17,923 bases of DNA from Gemmatimonadota bacterium (lineage in GTDB: Bacteria; Gemmatimonadota; Gemmatimonadetes; Gemmatimonadales; Gemmatimonadaceae): assembly GCA_003142495.1 (NCBI GenBank), contig PLMM01000347.1:1-17923 (forward strand), in the 5' to 3' direction. Each line of letters begins with the position of its first letter. Position 1 is the first letter of the stretch. Below, piece after piece: positions 8,202 to 16,766 of this stretch. The notes under the pieces were generated by a model. That model saw only the letters and a program-made list of their open reading frames with translations. It was not told the origin of the DNA and did no database searches. A program made the translations under genes and the position numbers.

Positions 8202-9516
8202 AGATGTTCGGATTGTTGACGCGCTCGACGTTCGGCAGCGGGAAGCAAGACTGCGCGCCGTAGCTTCCACCAGAGACGTATGGTGCGCCGACCGCAGGAC
8301 TCATCGGCAGATTCAGTCGCCGGAGATCTCCAAGGCGATGTCCCTCGAGGAAGAACTCGCGACGCCGCTGCTCGACGATCTCCGCCATCACGACGGGCTG
8401 CGTGAGCGTGGGAGGCGCAAACGTGCCCTGCCCGTTCGCGGACCGAAGAGCGTTGATGATCGTCACCGCGCCGCCGAGGTTGCTCGTGTTCGCATCGTTC
8501 TCGGCGATGATGAGCTGCGCCTCCGAATACTTCGCCAGCGCCTGCACTGAGGTCGACGAAGCATCCTTGTTCGCATACCAGATCGTCGTGAAGCCGTCCG
8601 AGCCCAGCGTCAGGCTGTTCGTCACCGCGATCCGGGGGTCGTGGTCCGTGGTGTCTCTGTTGATGATGGATGTGTCGACGGACGAAAACGCAGCCTGTCT
8701 CGTGTGCACGTAGACGAGATTCACGCGCCGCGATGCGGATGCGTCGTGGTCGATGTCGACCTCGAAGCCCGGAGGGATGAGTGCCGCATCGGCGGCAGCG
8801 TCGGCCGAGTTGTTGAGATCGAGCTCGGTGCGGGCGCGGCCGAGTAGCGCGAGGTGGAGCGTCGCATCATCTCCGGCAGCCGTTGCCTCCACGACTGCGG
8901 TATCGAACCGCAGCATCGCCTCCGCGAAGATCTGCGGCGGCTGGAGCTCGGGCCCAAGGTTGATCGCCGCCGAGCACATGCTCTCACCGAGCATCGTGAG
9001 ACTGAATCCCGCGTACGTCGACGCGACGCCGATCAGCGCGTGGCGATCGGGCACCTGTGCGTCCGTCCATCCCTGCAGATGCGCGACGGCCGTATCGTTC
9101 GACGCGCGCGCAACCGAGAGCGGCGTGTAGATCCCCGGAAATTGCTGCGCCGTACAGTCGGACGTTCCGTAAGGCTCGTCCGGTGTGATCGTCCGCCGAT
9201 CGTGGTCGAAATTCTCCGTGCGCGAGATCGCATTTGCGAGCTCGTCGACGAAGAGCCCCGAGCCTACTATGTATTGATTGTACGCACACTCGAAGTCGCC
9301 GCGCGAGCTATTCACGATCAAGTCGGCGTTCTCGGGCGAGAAAACTCCGGGCCCAAGCTGCCCCGGATTCGATTGTTCGAGGTGGGTGATGTCGTTGCAC
9401 GCCACCATCACGACCAGAGCGGCGGCGATCGCCGCGCTTGCGGTGAGCAGCCGCGCCTTCGAGCGTCGCGAGTGAGCCGACATCCCGCCCTTCGTGCTCG
9501 TCTGTGAGTTTCGCAT
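8200..9516 (-). CDS. SusD/RagB-family outer-membrane lipoprotein
   Basis: This 438-residue lipoprotein is the partner of the SusC gene that ends two bases upstream. The N-terminus has a positive stretch, a hydrophobic segment and a lipobox ending VMVAC, with the lipidated Cys at 40. Starting at the internal ATG 9483 (MSAHSRRSK), preceded by AAGGGCGGG, would give a more normal signal length with Cys 29. TPR-like helices fill the middle. The C-terminal part has the family's ending, EQRRREFFLEGHRLGDLRRL followed by CFPLPNVERVNNPNI. SusD proteins cap the SusC barrel and capture the substrate. SusD is best known for glycans, but RagB handles peptides. The peptidases in this operon favour peptides here. 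Confidence 0.93.
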   Translation of the reverse strand: MRNSQTSTKGGMSAHSRRSKARLLTASAAIAAALVVMVACNDITHLEQSNPGQLGPGVFSPENADLIVNSSRGDFECAYNQYIVGSGLFVDELANAISRTENFDHDRRTITPDEPYGTSDCTAQQFPGIYTPLSVARASNDTAVAHLQGWTDAQVPDRHALIGVASTYAGFSLTMLGESMCSAAINLGPELQPPQIFAEAMLRFDTAVVEATAAGDDATLHLALLGRARTELDLNNSADAAADAALIPPGFEVDIDHDASASRRVNLVYVHTRQAAFSSVDTSIINRDTTDHDPRIAVTNSLTLGSDGFTTIWYANKDASSTSVQALAKYSEAQLIIAENDANTSNLGGAVTIINALRSANGQGTFAPPTLTQPVVMAEIVEQRRREFFLEGHRLGDLRRLNLPMSPAVGAPYVSGGSYGAQSCFPLPNVERVNNPNI

Positions 9517-9518
9517 GG

Positions 9519-12500
9519 TCAGAAGGTCAGGTTGAGGGTCGCAACGATGCGGCTGAGCGGCGGGATGACGCCTTGGTCGAACTGCGTAAGGCCCGACGGA
9601 GTTCCGTTGATCTCCGGATCCGGACCACGATAGTGCGTCCAGAGACCCAGCTCGCGTGCGGCGAGTGTGAACGACGCGTGCTGGAATCCCGGAATGAGCC
9701 TGTCAGGAAGAGAGTAGGTCGCCGAGACCTCGCGGAGCTTGAGGAACGACGCGTCCTGGATGAATTGATCCTGCGCCTGAGCGAGATAGCTGCCGATTCC
9801 CGCCTCCGCGACGTAGGTCGCCCCGTACTTCGTGGGGTGATAGTTCACATCGCAGAGCCCGGCGCCGAGGAGCCCGTCGCATCGGCCCTGCTCGATGAAG
9901 TTGTAGAGCGAGTTCCCGCGCTTGAAGTCAACCAGCGCGTAAAGACGCAGGCGCTTGAAGAGCGTGAAAGTATTTCCTACGGAGCCGGTGCTGGTTGGAG
10001 TCGGCGTGCCCGCGAACACGAAGGGCGCGAGATCGCACGAGACGGGCACCTGCCCCGCTCCGCCATCGCAGAGCACGTTCGTGGCGGCGCCCGATTTGTC
10101 CAGCGTTGCCGACACGACACGCTTGGAGAAATACGACTCGATCGGGTATCCCACGACATTGAACTGCCCCGTTGTGGTCACCAGCGATGGGACGTCGCCG
10201 AGGCTGATGATCTTGTTGTGCATCGTCGCGAAGTTACCCGAGATGTCCCAGGAGAAATTCGTGCGCTGGAGCACCTGCACACTCGCCTCGATCTCGAGCC
10301 CGTGATTGTTCACCTGTCCGAGATTCTTGAACTGCGTGCCGAAGAATCCGATGGACGGCGCGATGGTCTGTGCGACGATCTCGTTCGTCGTGTGCTTGTT
10401 ATAGTAGGTGACGTCGAGATGCAGCCGCTTGAACAGATCCGATTCGAATCCGACCTCGACCTCCTTCCCTCGCTCCGGCTTGAGATCGCTGTTGCCGAAC
10501 GCGCCCGCGGTGAACGCGTTCGTCCCGCCCGGCCCCTGCACCGGCTGAAACGAGCGCAGGGCGGAATACGCGAGCGGCGCGCGCCCCGACTCCCCGTATG
10601 CCGCACGCAGCTTCAGTGAATTGACGAACGCCAGATGCCAGAACGGCTCCTCACTCACGATCCATGACGCACCCAACTTCGGATACGTGATCCACTTGAA
10701 ATCCGTGCCGAATGCGCTGTTGTTGTCGACGCGAATCGCTCCCGTCAGAAAGAATCGATTGTTCAACCCAACCTCTTCCTGCGCGTAGCCACCGATCGTC
10801 GTGTTCGTGGTGTCGCCCTGCGATGCCGCAATCGCCTGCGCCGTTCCCGATACGGTCGTGATCCCCGGACCCGGAAATCCGATGCCGCCAAGGAAGCTCT
10901 CGTTCAGTGCAGTGCGATACCACTGGCCGCCGAGAGACGTTGATGAGCTCCACGCCGGCGTGAGCTCGAACTTCGCGGTGCCGTTGTAGTCGAATGTCGT
11001 GAGCGTGCGTCGCGTCAGCGTCTGGCCGATGCGCCCTGCAGCGTTGCCGAGCGTGAACGGCGCAAGCTCCGGCGGTGCGTACGTCTCGAGCGTGCGACCG
11101 TCCTCTCCGGTATAGTCGACGCCCGCTATCAGGCGCTCGGTAAACCAGTGCACGGGTTGGTGGCTCACCGTGGCACTCCCCGTGAAACGGTTGATGCCAT
11201 CGCTATTGTCGAAGAGCGTCTGCGGAACCGCCGGAGGAACGTTCGGATAGAAGCCCTCGGCTCCGGGCACTGTCCATAGCAGCGGGTGAGCAAACTCCGC
11301 TCCGAGCATCGGCGACAGTCCGACATCCGCGCCGAGATGATACGTCCCCTGCACGTAGTTCAAACTCGTCGCGACGTCGTATTTCTCGCTCGGCGCCATG
11401 TTCAGATTGGCGTGCGCGCTGAACTGCGAGATCTTGTTGTTGGGCTCGACGCCGTGATCGTTCTGATAGTTGGTGCTCACGAAATAGCTGGTCGCCCCGA
11501 GCGCACCGGCGAGTGACACGTTGTACTGCTGCAACTGCCCCGTCTTGAACACCGGTGTACCCGCCGCCGCCAAGGCGCCGATCGCATTGTACGAGACGAG
11601 TGCGCCGGTGCTGTCGGGAAGGAAATTCGTCGGAAGGCGCCCCTCGGGATCGCGAAAGTACACGCCGCCCTGCTGCAGCTGCACGTTGAGTACGGGCTTC
11701 GTACCGGATCCCTTCTTCGTGATGATCTGGATGACGCCGTTCGCCGCTTCGGTTCCGTAGATCGTGGCGGCAGCTGGTCCCTTGATGATCTGGATGCTCT
11801 CGATCTCTTCGGGATTGATGTCGTTCAACCGCCCGACGACGCCCGCATTCTGCGAGCCGAAGCCGCTGTTTCCATTCGATGTCGGACCGCCGCCGGTCGC
11901 GTTGCTCACGCGCACGCCATCGATGTAGATCAGTGGATTGTTGTCGAGCCCGAGGCTCGCCACTCCGCGGATGTTGATCTGTGGTCCCGCACCCAGCCTC
12001 CCCGTGCTCGGTGCGATCGTCACTCCGGGCGCGCGCGAGTTCAGCAGCGTACCCAGATCGGGTGCCTGCGACTTTGAGAGAACGTCTGCGGCGTTCACCG
12101 TCGAGACGGCGTTACCGATCTCTCGTCGCTCCTGCCCCTGTCCTGTTCCTGTGACGATGATCTCGCTCAACGAAGTAGCGGCGGCCTGCAGCTCGAAATC
12201 CATGACGGCCTCGTTCTGGCCGTCGGTGGTTACCGAGTGACGCTGCGGCGCATAGCCGAGCCGTCGCGCGATGAGCAGGTGCGTGCCTGCCGGCACGTTC
12301 GAGATTCGGTAGCGACCATCCTGGCCGGTGATCGCAGCGAGCCGCGTACCTTCCGCCGTGACCGCCACTCCCGGAATTGCTTCCTTCGTACTTGAGTCGA
12401 TCGCTCGACCCGTGATCACCGATCGTGGCTGCTGCGCAAGCGCGTGGAGCCCCGTCACCGGTATTGCCGGCACAACGAGAAACGAGATAGCGCCGAGCGC

Positions 12501-12557
12501 GAGCCATCCCGCAAAGAGCAACGTTCGCGGCCGATATTGACATGAACTCTGTCGCAT
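9519..12557 (-). CDS. SusC/RagA-family TonB-dependent outer-membrane receptor
   Basis: The protein is 1012 residues from ATG 12557. A longer frame goes back to 12671 but overlaps the upstream gene. ATG 12557 has AGGAG six bases before it and begins a normal signal peptide (MRQSSCQYRPRTLLFAGWLA, cleaved near HALAQQ). Next come a carboxypeptidase-regulatory-like beta domain (SVITGRAIDSSTKEAIPGVAV...), a TonB-box-like EIIVTGTG, a plug with the signature INIRGVASLGLDNNPLIYID, and a long 22-strand barrel ending in Phe (ATLNLTF), as outer-membrane proteins do. It should import substrate delivered by SusD using TonB energy. It lies 40 bases downstream of the D-aminoacylase gene, the widest gap in the operon. 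Confidence 0.95.
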   Translation of the reverse strand: MRQSSCQYRPRTLLFAGWLALGAISFLVVPAIPVTGLHALAQQPRSVITGRAIDSSTKEAIPGVAVTAEGTRLAAITGQDGRYRISNVPAGTHLLIARRLGYAPQRHSVTTDGQNEAVMDFELQAAATSLSEIIVTGTGQGQERREIGNAVSTVNAADVLSKSQAPDLGTLLNSRAPGVTIAPSTGRLGAGPQINIRGVASLGLDNNPLIYIDGVRVSNATGGGPTSNGNSGFGSQNAGVVGRLNDINPEEIESIQIIKGPAAATIYGTEAANGVIQIITKKGSGTKPVLNVQLQQGGVYFRDPEGRLPTNFLPDSTGALVSYNAIGALAAAGTPVFKTGQLQQYNVSLAGALGATSYFVSTNYQNDHGVEPNNKISQFSAHANLNMAPSEKYDVATSLNYVQGTYHLGADVGLSPMLGAEFAHPLLWTVPGAEGFYPNVPPAVPQTLFDNSDGINRFTGSATVSHQPVHWFTERLIAGVDYTGEDGRTLETYAPPELAPFTLGNAAGRIGQTLTRRTLTTFDYNGTAKFELTPAWSSSTSLGGQWYRTALNESFLGGIGFPGPGITTVSGTAQAIAASQGDTTNTTIGGYAQEEVGLNNRFFLTGAIRVDNNSAFGTDFKWITYPKLGASWIVSEEPFWHLAFVNSLKLRAAYGESGRAPLAYSALRSFQPVQGPGGTNAFTAGAFGNSDLKPERGKEVEVGFESDLFKRLHLDVTYYNKHTTNEIVAQTIAPSIGFFGTQFKNLGQVNNHGLEIEASVQVLQRTNFSWDISGNFATMHNKIISLGDVPSLVTTTGQFNVVGYPIESYFSKRVVSATLDKSGAATNVLCDGGAGQVPVSCDLAPFVFAGTPTPTSTGSVGNTFTLFKRLRLYALVDFKRGNSLYNFIEQGRCDGLLGAGLCDVNYHPTKYGATYVAEAGIGSYLAQAQDQFIQDASFLKLREVSATYSLPDRLIPGFQHASFTLAARELGLWTHYRGPDPEINGTPSGLTQFDQGVIPPLSRIVATLNLTF

Positions 12558-12563
12558 TTCGAG

Positions 12564-12568
12564 CTCCT
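12564..12568 (-). promoter_or_regulatory. Ribosome binding site deciding the SusC start
   Basis: AGGAG on the minus strand lies six bases upstream of ATG 12557, inside the 40-base gap after the D-aminoacylase stop. It is the clearest ribosome site in the operon and rules out the upstream in-frame starts. Confidence 0.8.
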
Positions 12569-12597
12569 GTTGATGTGTTACGATCCAGCGCGGTGAT

Positions 12598-14343
12598 TTA
12601 ACGATCACGTCTCTCATGCCACCCCGGCCCGCGCACGACGCGCCCCGGCTTTGCTCCTGTGTGCTTGCCATCGCGAATCACCTCGACGCCGTTCACGAAC
12701 ACCTCGCGAACGCCAGTCGATGCCTGATTCGGCTTCTCGTACGTGGCGTGCTCCTGGATCGTCGCCGGATCGAAGACCACGACGTCGGCGTACATCCCCT
12801 CGCGCAGCAGACCGCGATCGCGAATGAGCAATCGGTCCGCGACGGCGCCGCTCATCTTCCGGATCGCATCCTCGAGCAGCAGCACATGCTCATCGCGCAC
12901 GTATTTGCCGAGGATGCGCGGGTAGGTGCCGTAGGTGCGCGGATGCGTGAACGTCGTCATGCTGTCGGGATCCGGCCCATCAGCATCGGTGCCGATTTTC
13001 ATCCACGGCTGCTTGAGCTGCATGGCGACGTTCTCGTCGCTCATGAGGAAGTAGATCGTGCCGATGTCCTGATGCTCCGTGAGCAGCAGATCCATCACGG
13101 TGCTCAGCCAGTCCGTGCCGCTTCCCGCCATCACCTCGGACAGGCGGTGCCCCGCCCACTTCTTGTTTTTCGGATTGGTGAAGGCCGTCAGCAACACGCC
13201 CTCTGGCGTTGCCAGCTCGCAGAGACTCTCCGCGTACGATGTGGGATGCGCGATCTCGTTGCGGATCTTTGCGCGCTTCGCCGAGTCGGCGAGGTTCTCG
13301 AACAGCTTCCCGTCCGCCGATGCCGACGGCGGCAGACATGCCGCCAAGCCGGTGCCGCCCGCCGTGTACGGATACATGTCGGCCTGCACATCCTGCCCCG
13401 CCGCGCGCGCCGAGTCGATCTTCGCGATCGCCTGGCTCGCCTTTCCCCAATTCCGCTTCCCCGCCGCCTTCAGATGATAGATCTCGACCGGAACGTGCCC
13501 TTCCTGCCCGATGCGAATCGCCTCATCGATCCCCTCGAGATAGCGATCCGCCTCGGAGCGCATGTGCGTGATGTAGACGCCACCATACGGCGACATCGCC
13601 TTCGCGATCTCGATCAGCTCCTCGGTGCTCGCGTAGTTCCCCGGTGGATAGATCAGCGCGCTCCCCAATCCCATCGCGCCGTCCTCCATCCCGTGCCGCA
13701 TCGCCTCGCGCATCGAGTCGAGCTGCGCCGCCGGCGCCGCGCCCATGTGCAGCCCCATCGCGTACTCGCGAATCGTGCTCGCGCCGACGAACGAGCCGAC
13801 GTTCGGCGAGATGCCATGCGCCTGCATCGCACGCAGCCATGCATCGAATCCGTGTGCGCCCGGGAACTTCCGCAGCATCGCGAGCGCTGCGGTGTCGGCC
13901 GCATTGTCGGCGAGTGTCAGCGCGCTCACCGGCGCAACGGTGTACGCCTCGCCGAGGATCTCCGTCGTGACGCCCTGCGTCAGCTTGCCGACATCGCGCC
14001 CGTCGCCGTTGAGAAAGAGATCGCCGGACTGTCCCTGGATGTCGATGAACCCGGGCGCGACGACCATCCCCGCCGCATCGATGCGCTTGAGCGCGTGCGC
14101 GGAGCCGAGCTGTCCGCGTCTTACAATGCGAACTATACGATCGCCTTCTAGGGCGATATCACCATAGAACCACGCGTTACCGCTCCCATCGACGACGCGG
14201 CCATTCACGATGATCACGTCGTACGTCGTGTCCCCCGCCGGACTCGGCGATCCGTTCCCCGCGCTCGATGCTGCCGTGCTGCATGCGAGCGTGAGTGCGG
14301 TCGCCGCGGCGGCGAGCGTCAAAGTGCGAAGTCGCGTGCGCAT
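12598..14343 (-). CDS. Exported D-aminoacylase-like amidohydrolase lipoprotein with an altered metal site
   Basis: The protein is 581 residues from ATG 14343, one base after the permease stop and with GGAG upstream. A longer frame to 14454 is an antisense-free but hydrophilic extension into the permease gene and is rejected. Residues 1-21 are a lipoprotein signal (ALTLAC). The rest is an amidohydrolase barrel of the N-acyl-D-amino-acid deacylase type: VIIVNGRVVDGSG, APGFID, YITHMRSE, EIYHLKAAG, IGTDADG and the C-terminal REGMYADVVVFDP. The family releases D-amino acids from N-acyl-D-amino acids. Ligands matching H220, H250 and D366 of the known enzyme are H260, H290 and D453. The HxH is Q103-G-Q105, and the Cys96 position is E132. 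The fold is clear, but the exact substrate and even catalysis are less certain. Confidence 0.88.
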   Translation of the reverse strand: MRTRLRTLTLAAAATALTLACSTAASSAGNGSPSPAGDTTYDVIIVNGRVVDGSGNAWFYGDIALEGDRIVRIVRRGQLGSAHALKRIDAAGMVVAPGFIDIQGQSGDLFLNGDGRDVGKLTQGVTTEILGEAYTVAPVSALTLADNAADTAALAMLRKFPGAHGFDAWLRAMQAHGISPNVGSFVGASTIREYAMGLHMGAAPAAQLDSMREAMRHGMEDGAMGLGSALIYPPGNYASTEELIEIAKAMSPYGGVYITHMRSEADRYLEGIDEAIRIGQEGHVPVEIYHLKAAGKRNWGKASQAIAKIDSARAAGQDVQADMYPYTAGGTGLAACLPPSASADGKLFENLADSAKRAKIRNEIAHPTSYAESLCELATPEGVLLTAFTNPKNKKWAGHRLSEVMAGSGTDWLSTVMDLLLTEHQDIGTIYFLMSDENVAMQLKQPWMKIGTDADGPDPDSMTTFTHPRTYGTYPRILGKYVRDEHVLLLEDAIRKMSGAVADRLLIRDRGLLREGMYADVVVFDPATIQEHATYEKPNQASTGVREVFVNGVEVIRDGKHTGAKPGRVVRGPGWHERRDR

Positions 14344-14344
14344 G

Positions 14345-15745
14345 TCAGAGCTCCGGAACGATTGGAAGTGTCGGCGCGCTACGACGCGACCTCGCGCGCC
14401 ACGCATAGAACGCCGGGGTGCCGAGCAGCACGGCAACGACGCCAGCGGCCGCACGAGCGGGCTGGGTGACGAGTGTGTTGACGACGAGCGCCGCGGCTGA
14501 TGCCACGAAGAGAATCGGCGTCACCGGATAGCCCGGCACGCGAAACGGTCGCACGGCATTTGGCTCGCGGCGCCGATACACGAACACGCTCAGCGCGCCG
14601 AGCCCGTAGAAGATCCAGCCGGTGAAGACGACGTACGTGAGCAGCTGCTCGAAGGTCCCCGTCGACGCGAGCAGCGCGGACCAGAGCGCGATCGCCGTGA
14701 TCGCGAAGGCCGGTGTGCCGAGCGTGGGGTGGATGATTGCGAGCCGCTTGAAGAACACGCCGTCGCGCGCCATGGCGAAATACATTCGCGGCGCAGTGAG
14801 CATGATCCCGTTGGCCGCGCTGAAGATCGAGACGAGGATCAGGAGTCCGACGATGCGTCCGGCGACGGGACCGAGCACCGCAATCCCCGCGTCGGCCGCG
14901 ATGTGATCGCTGGCGGCAACGGCCTGCGGACCGAGCGCCGCGATGTAGCCGAGGTTGGCAAGGACGTAGAGCGCGACGAGGGCAGCGGTCGCGAGCGAGA
15001 TCGCACGCGGGAAGGTGCGCTGCGGATTGCGCGTTTCGCCAGCGGAGAAGGTGACGTATTGCCACCCCTCGTACGCCCAGAGCACACCGATCATCGCGGC
15101 GCCGACGCCGGCGATGAGCGCCGGTGAGACCGAAGTCGGCCACGCCTCGCGGCTAACTATGGCGCCCAGGGTCGAGGTGTGCCCCAGGGTGATCATCGCG
15201 ATGCTGAGCGCGAGCAGGCCCGCGACCTTGGTGCCCGTCGTCCAGTTCTGCATCGTCGCGCTGTTGCGCGTGCCGCGTACGTTGATCACGGCGATGATCG
15301 CGATGACGGCGACGGAGATGAGGCGCGCGCCGATGCCGCCAACCGGAAGAAACGCGGCGAAGTATCCCGAGAACGCCACCGCGAGCGTGGCGATCGAGCC
15401 GCTCGCGATCACGAAGAAGCTCGTCCAGCCGTAGAGAAAGGCGGGGAGCGGGCCGAAGGCATCGCGGATGTACGTGTACAGCCCGCCGGCATCCGGCTTC
15501 ATCGCCCCCATCTCCGCGTACGTGAGCGCGCCGAGATAGGAGAGAATGCCGGCGGCCACCCACACGAGCAGCGCGGGACCGGTCTGCGTCCCGGTTTCGC
15601 GCAGCACGACGCCGGGAACGAGAAATATTCCCGAGCCGATCACCGTTCCGATCGCGATGAAGGTGAGATCGAGCAGGCCGAGCGTGCGACGAAGCTCGGT
15701 GATGGCACCGGCGTCGTCCGCGTTCGTCGCGATGGGCGTGCTCAT
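14345..15745 (-). CDS. APC-superfamily amino-acid permease
   Basis: This integral membrane transporter of 466 residues has about 12 hydrophobic helices. ATG 15745 is chosen because it overlaps the GNAT stop by four bases (ATGA). A longer frame to 16012 only reads antisense-like Arg-rich sequence over the GNAT gene. The first helix contains the substrate-site signature of the family, IAIGTVIGSGIFLVPG, with the GSG break, followed by ALTYAEMGAMKPDAGGLYTY, typical of APC/LAT carriers. These import amino acids by cation symport or exchange them. Its position between a GNAT acyltransferase and a D-aminoacylase suggests it brings in the amino acid released outside. The specificity cannot be read from the sequence. 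Confidence 0.93.
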   Translation of the reverse strand: MSTPIATNADDAGAITELRRTLGLLDLTFIAIGTVIGSGIFLVPGVVLRETGTQTGPALLVWVAAGILSYLGALTYAEMGAMKPDAGGLYTYIRDAFGPLPAFLYGWTSFFVIASGSIATLAVAFSGYFAAFLPVGGIGARLISVAVIAIIAVINVRGTRNSATMQNWTTGTKVAGLLALSIAMITLGHTSTLGAIVSREAWPTSVSPALIAGVGAAMIGVLWAYEGWQYVTFSAGETRNPQRTFPRAISLATAALVALYVLANLGYIAALGPQAVAASDHIAADAGIAVLGPVAGRIVGLLILVSIFSAANGIMLTAPRMYFAMARDGVFFKRLAIIHPTLGTPAFAITAIALWSALLASTGTFEQLLTYVVFTGWIFYGLGALSVFVYRRREPNAVRPFRVPGYPVTPILFVASAAALVVNTLVTQPARAAAGVVAVLLGTPAFYAWRARSRRSAPTLPIVPEL

Positions 15746-16620
15746 GGTGTCGCCACTTCGGGCGCGAGGGCGAGTACATAAAATGCGCGCGACGTGACCG
15801 GGTCGCGGTGCAGTCCCGTCACCGAGTACCCCTCGTAGAGCGCGCGCTCGAAATTGATGCGCGTGGCCGCGTGCCAGCGGGCGGCGCGCTCGGGCGAGCT
15901 CGCCGCCATCGCCTGGAAATCGGCGGGGATCTCGAGGAGCATCGTTGCCGAACGATCCTCGAGCGTAGCCGCGCGATCGCCCGCGCGTGGCTCGACCGTG
16001 AGCACGGGACACTGTGCGAGTCGCTCAGCGTCTGAGCGAGTGGGGCGCGAGGCGACGGGCGCCGTGTCGGACGCGACGACGAGGCGATCGGTGGCCAACC
16101 CGCTGTGTAGCGGACTCGCGGTGGTGCCGTACATGTCGCGCACGTACTCGACTACGCGCGCGCCGAGCAGATTCAGGTTGAGATGCGCGTTCTTCGCGAC
16201 GAGCGGATCGTACGTCCAGTACACCCGCGCGATTCCGCGCCGCGCGAGCTCGGCGCGCTGGAATTCCTTGAGCATGCGGCCGACGCCGGCGTTCCGTGCG
16301 GACTCGCGAACACCGAGGACGTGCGACCAGTGTGCGAGAGTGCCGTCGATGAGCGCTGGAAGTCCGAAGACAAAGCCGATGAGCTCCCCGTCCGGAGTGA
16401 AGGCGCCGGCCACGAGACCGCCGACGCGTGCGACGACCTGCAGCACGGATGCGGGGACGGCGTCTCCGTGACTCGGGCCCCAAATCTCGTGCTGGAGGGC
16501 GACGCAGCTCTGGCACTCGAGGCGGGATGTGATGGTGCGCGCGACGATCTCTGCGCCGACATCGGCGAGGACGCCGGTGTCGGAGGTGGGAGTCGAGTGT
16601 GTGCGGGAGTCGTCGAGCAC
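15742..16620 (-). CDS. GNAT-superfamily acyltransferase, COG3375-like
   Basis: This is the first gene of the operon. There is no early ATG. GTG 16620 gives 292 residues with a normal start before the conserved ARTITSRLECQSCVALQHEIWG. The open frame reaches back to 16824 but crosses the promoter and operator. The acyl-CoA loop is R-N-A-G-V-G in VRESARNAGVGRMLKEFQR. YWTYDPLVAKNAHLNLNLLG followed by ATDRLVV are the marks I associate with COG3375. GNAT enzymes of similar context work with N-acylamino-acid racemases, putting a succinyl group on D-amino acids in a D-to-L conversion route. No such racemase lies in this window. The C-terminal third (LEIPADFQAM..., INFERALYEGYSVTGL) is a separate small domain. 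Confidence 0.82.
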   Translation of the reverse strand: MLDDSRTHSTPTSDTGVLADVGAEIVARTITSRLECQSCVALQHEIWGPSHGDAVPASVLQVVARVGGLVAGAFTPDGELIGFVFGLPALIDGTLAHWSHVLGVRESARNAGVGRMLKEFQRAELARRGIARVYWTYDPLVAKNAHLNLNLLGARVVEYVRDMYGTTASPLHSGLATDRLVVASDTAPVASRPTRSDAERLAQCPVLTVEPRAGDRAATLEDRSATMLLEIPADFQAMAASSPERAARWHAATRINFERALYEGYSVTGLHRDPVTSRAFYVLALAPEVATP

Positions 16621-16665
16621 GCGGGGGCGGTTGGGGGCGAGAGACGAGGGAAGCCGTGGGGGACC

Positions 16666-16694
16666 AACATATGCCGCAATCTCGTATACCACAA
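16666..16694 (-). promoter_or_regulatory. Promoter of the seven-gene operon overlapping operator-like site D
   Basis: On the minus strand, TTGTGG (16694-16689) and TATGTT (16671-16666) are 17 bases apart. Site D (16691-16670), beginning TGGTATACGAGA and ending GGCATA, occupies the -35 edge, the whole spacer and the edge of the -10. The predicted start of transcription is near 16659, which gives a leader of about 39 bases before GTG 16620. The TGGTATAC half is identical to sites B and C, while the second half is weaker. Confidence 0.55.
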
Positions 16695-16729
16695 CGGTCG
16701 ACCACTTCGGGCTACAAACCAGCGCGTGC

Positions 16730-16758
16730 TTGCGCCCCCGCGGCGGCGCGCGTATGCT
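16730..16758 (+). promoter_or_regulatory. Candidate promoter of the second GntR gene
   Basis: TTGCGC (16730-16735) and TATGCT (16753-16758) are separated by 17 bases. Transcription would begin near 16765, only about two bases before the GTG at 16767. This implies a leaderless message, in line with the absence of a ribosome site. Confidence 0.4.
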
Positions 16759-16766
16759 CCGCGATC

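Larger units (their letters stand above)
16621..16766. promoter_or_regulatory. Divergent intergenic region between the operon and the second GntR gene
   Basis: This 146-bp gap holds no gene. It contains operator-like site D with the operon promoter, and a plus-strand promoter for the GntR gene (listed separately). The stretch 16621-16660 is G-rich on the plus strand and would be the leader of the operon mRNA. No Shine-Dalgarno sequence is seen before GTG 16620. Confidence 0.6.

Noticed and set aside
12558..12597. Possible terminator or internal promoter in the 40-base gap before SusC
   Set aside because: No stem-loop with a T-run and no -35/-10 pair of normal spacing is visible; only the ribosome site stands out.
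12616..14151. Open frame of 511 codons on the plus strand
   Set aside because: It mirrors the D-aminoacylase-like gene and its length reflects codon bias; no signal, domain or ribosome site.
14345..16012. Permease gene starting at 16012 with a 89-codon N-terminal extension
   Set aside because: The extension is Arg-rich, overlaps the GNAT gene out of frame, and the ATG at 15745 has the classical ATGA coupling.
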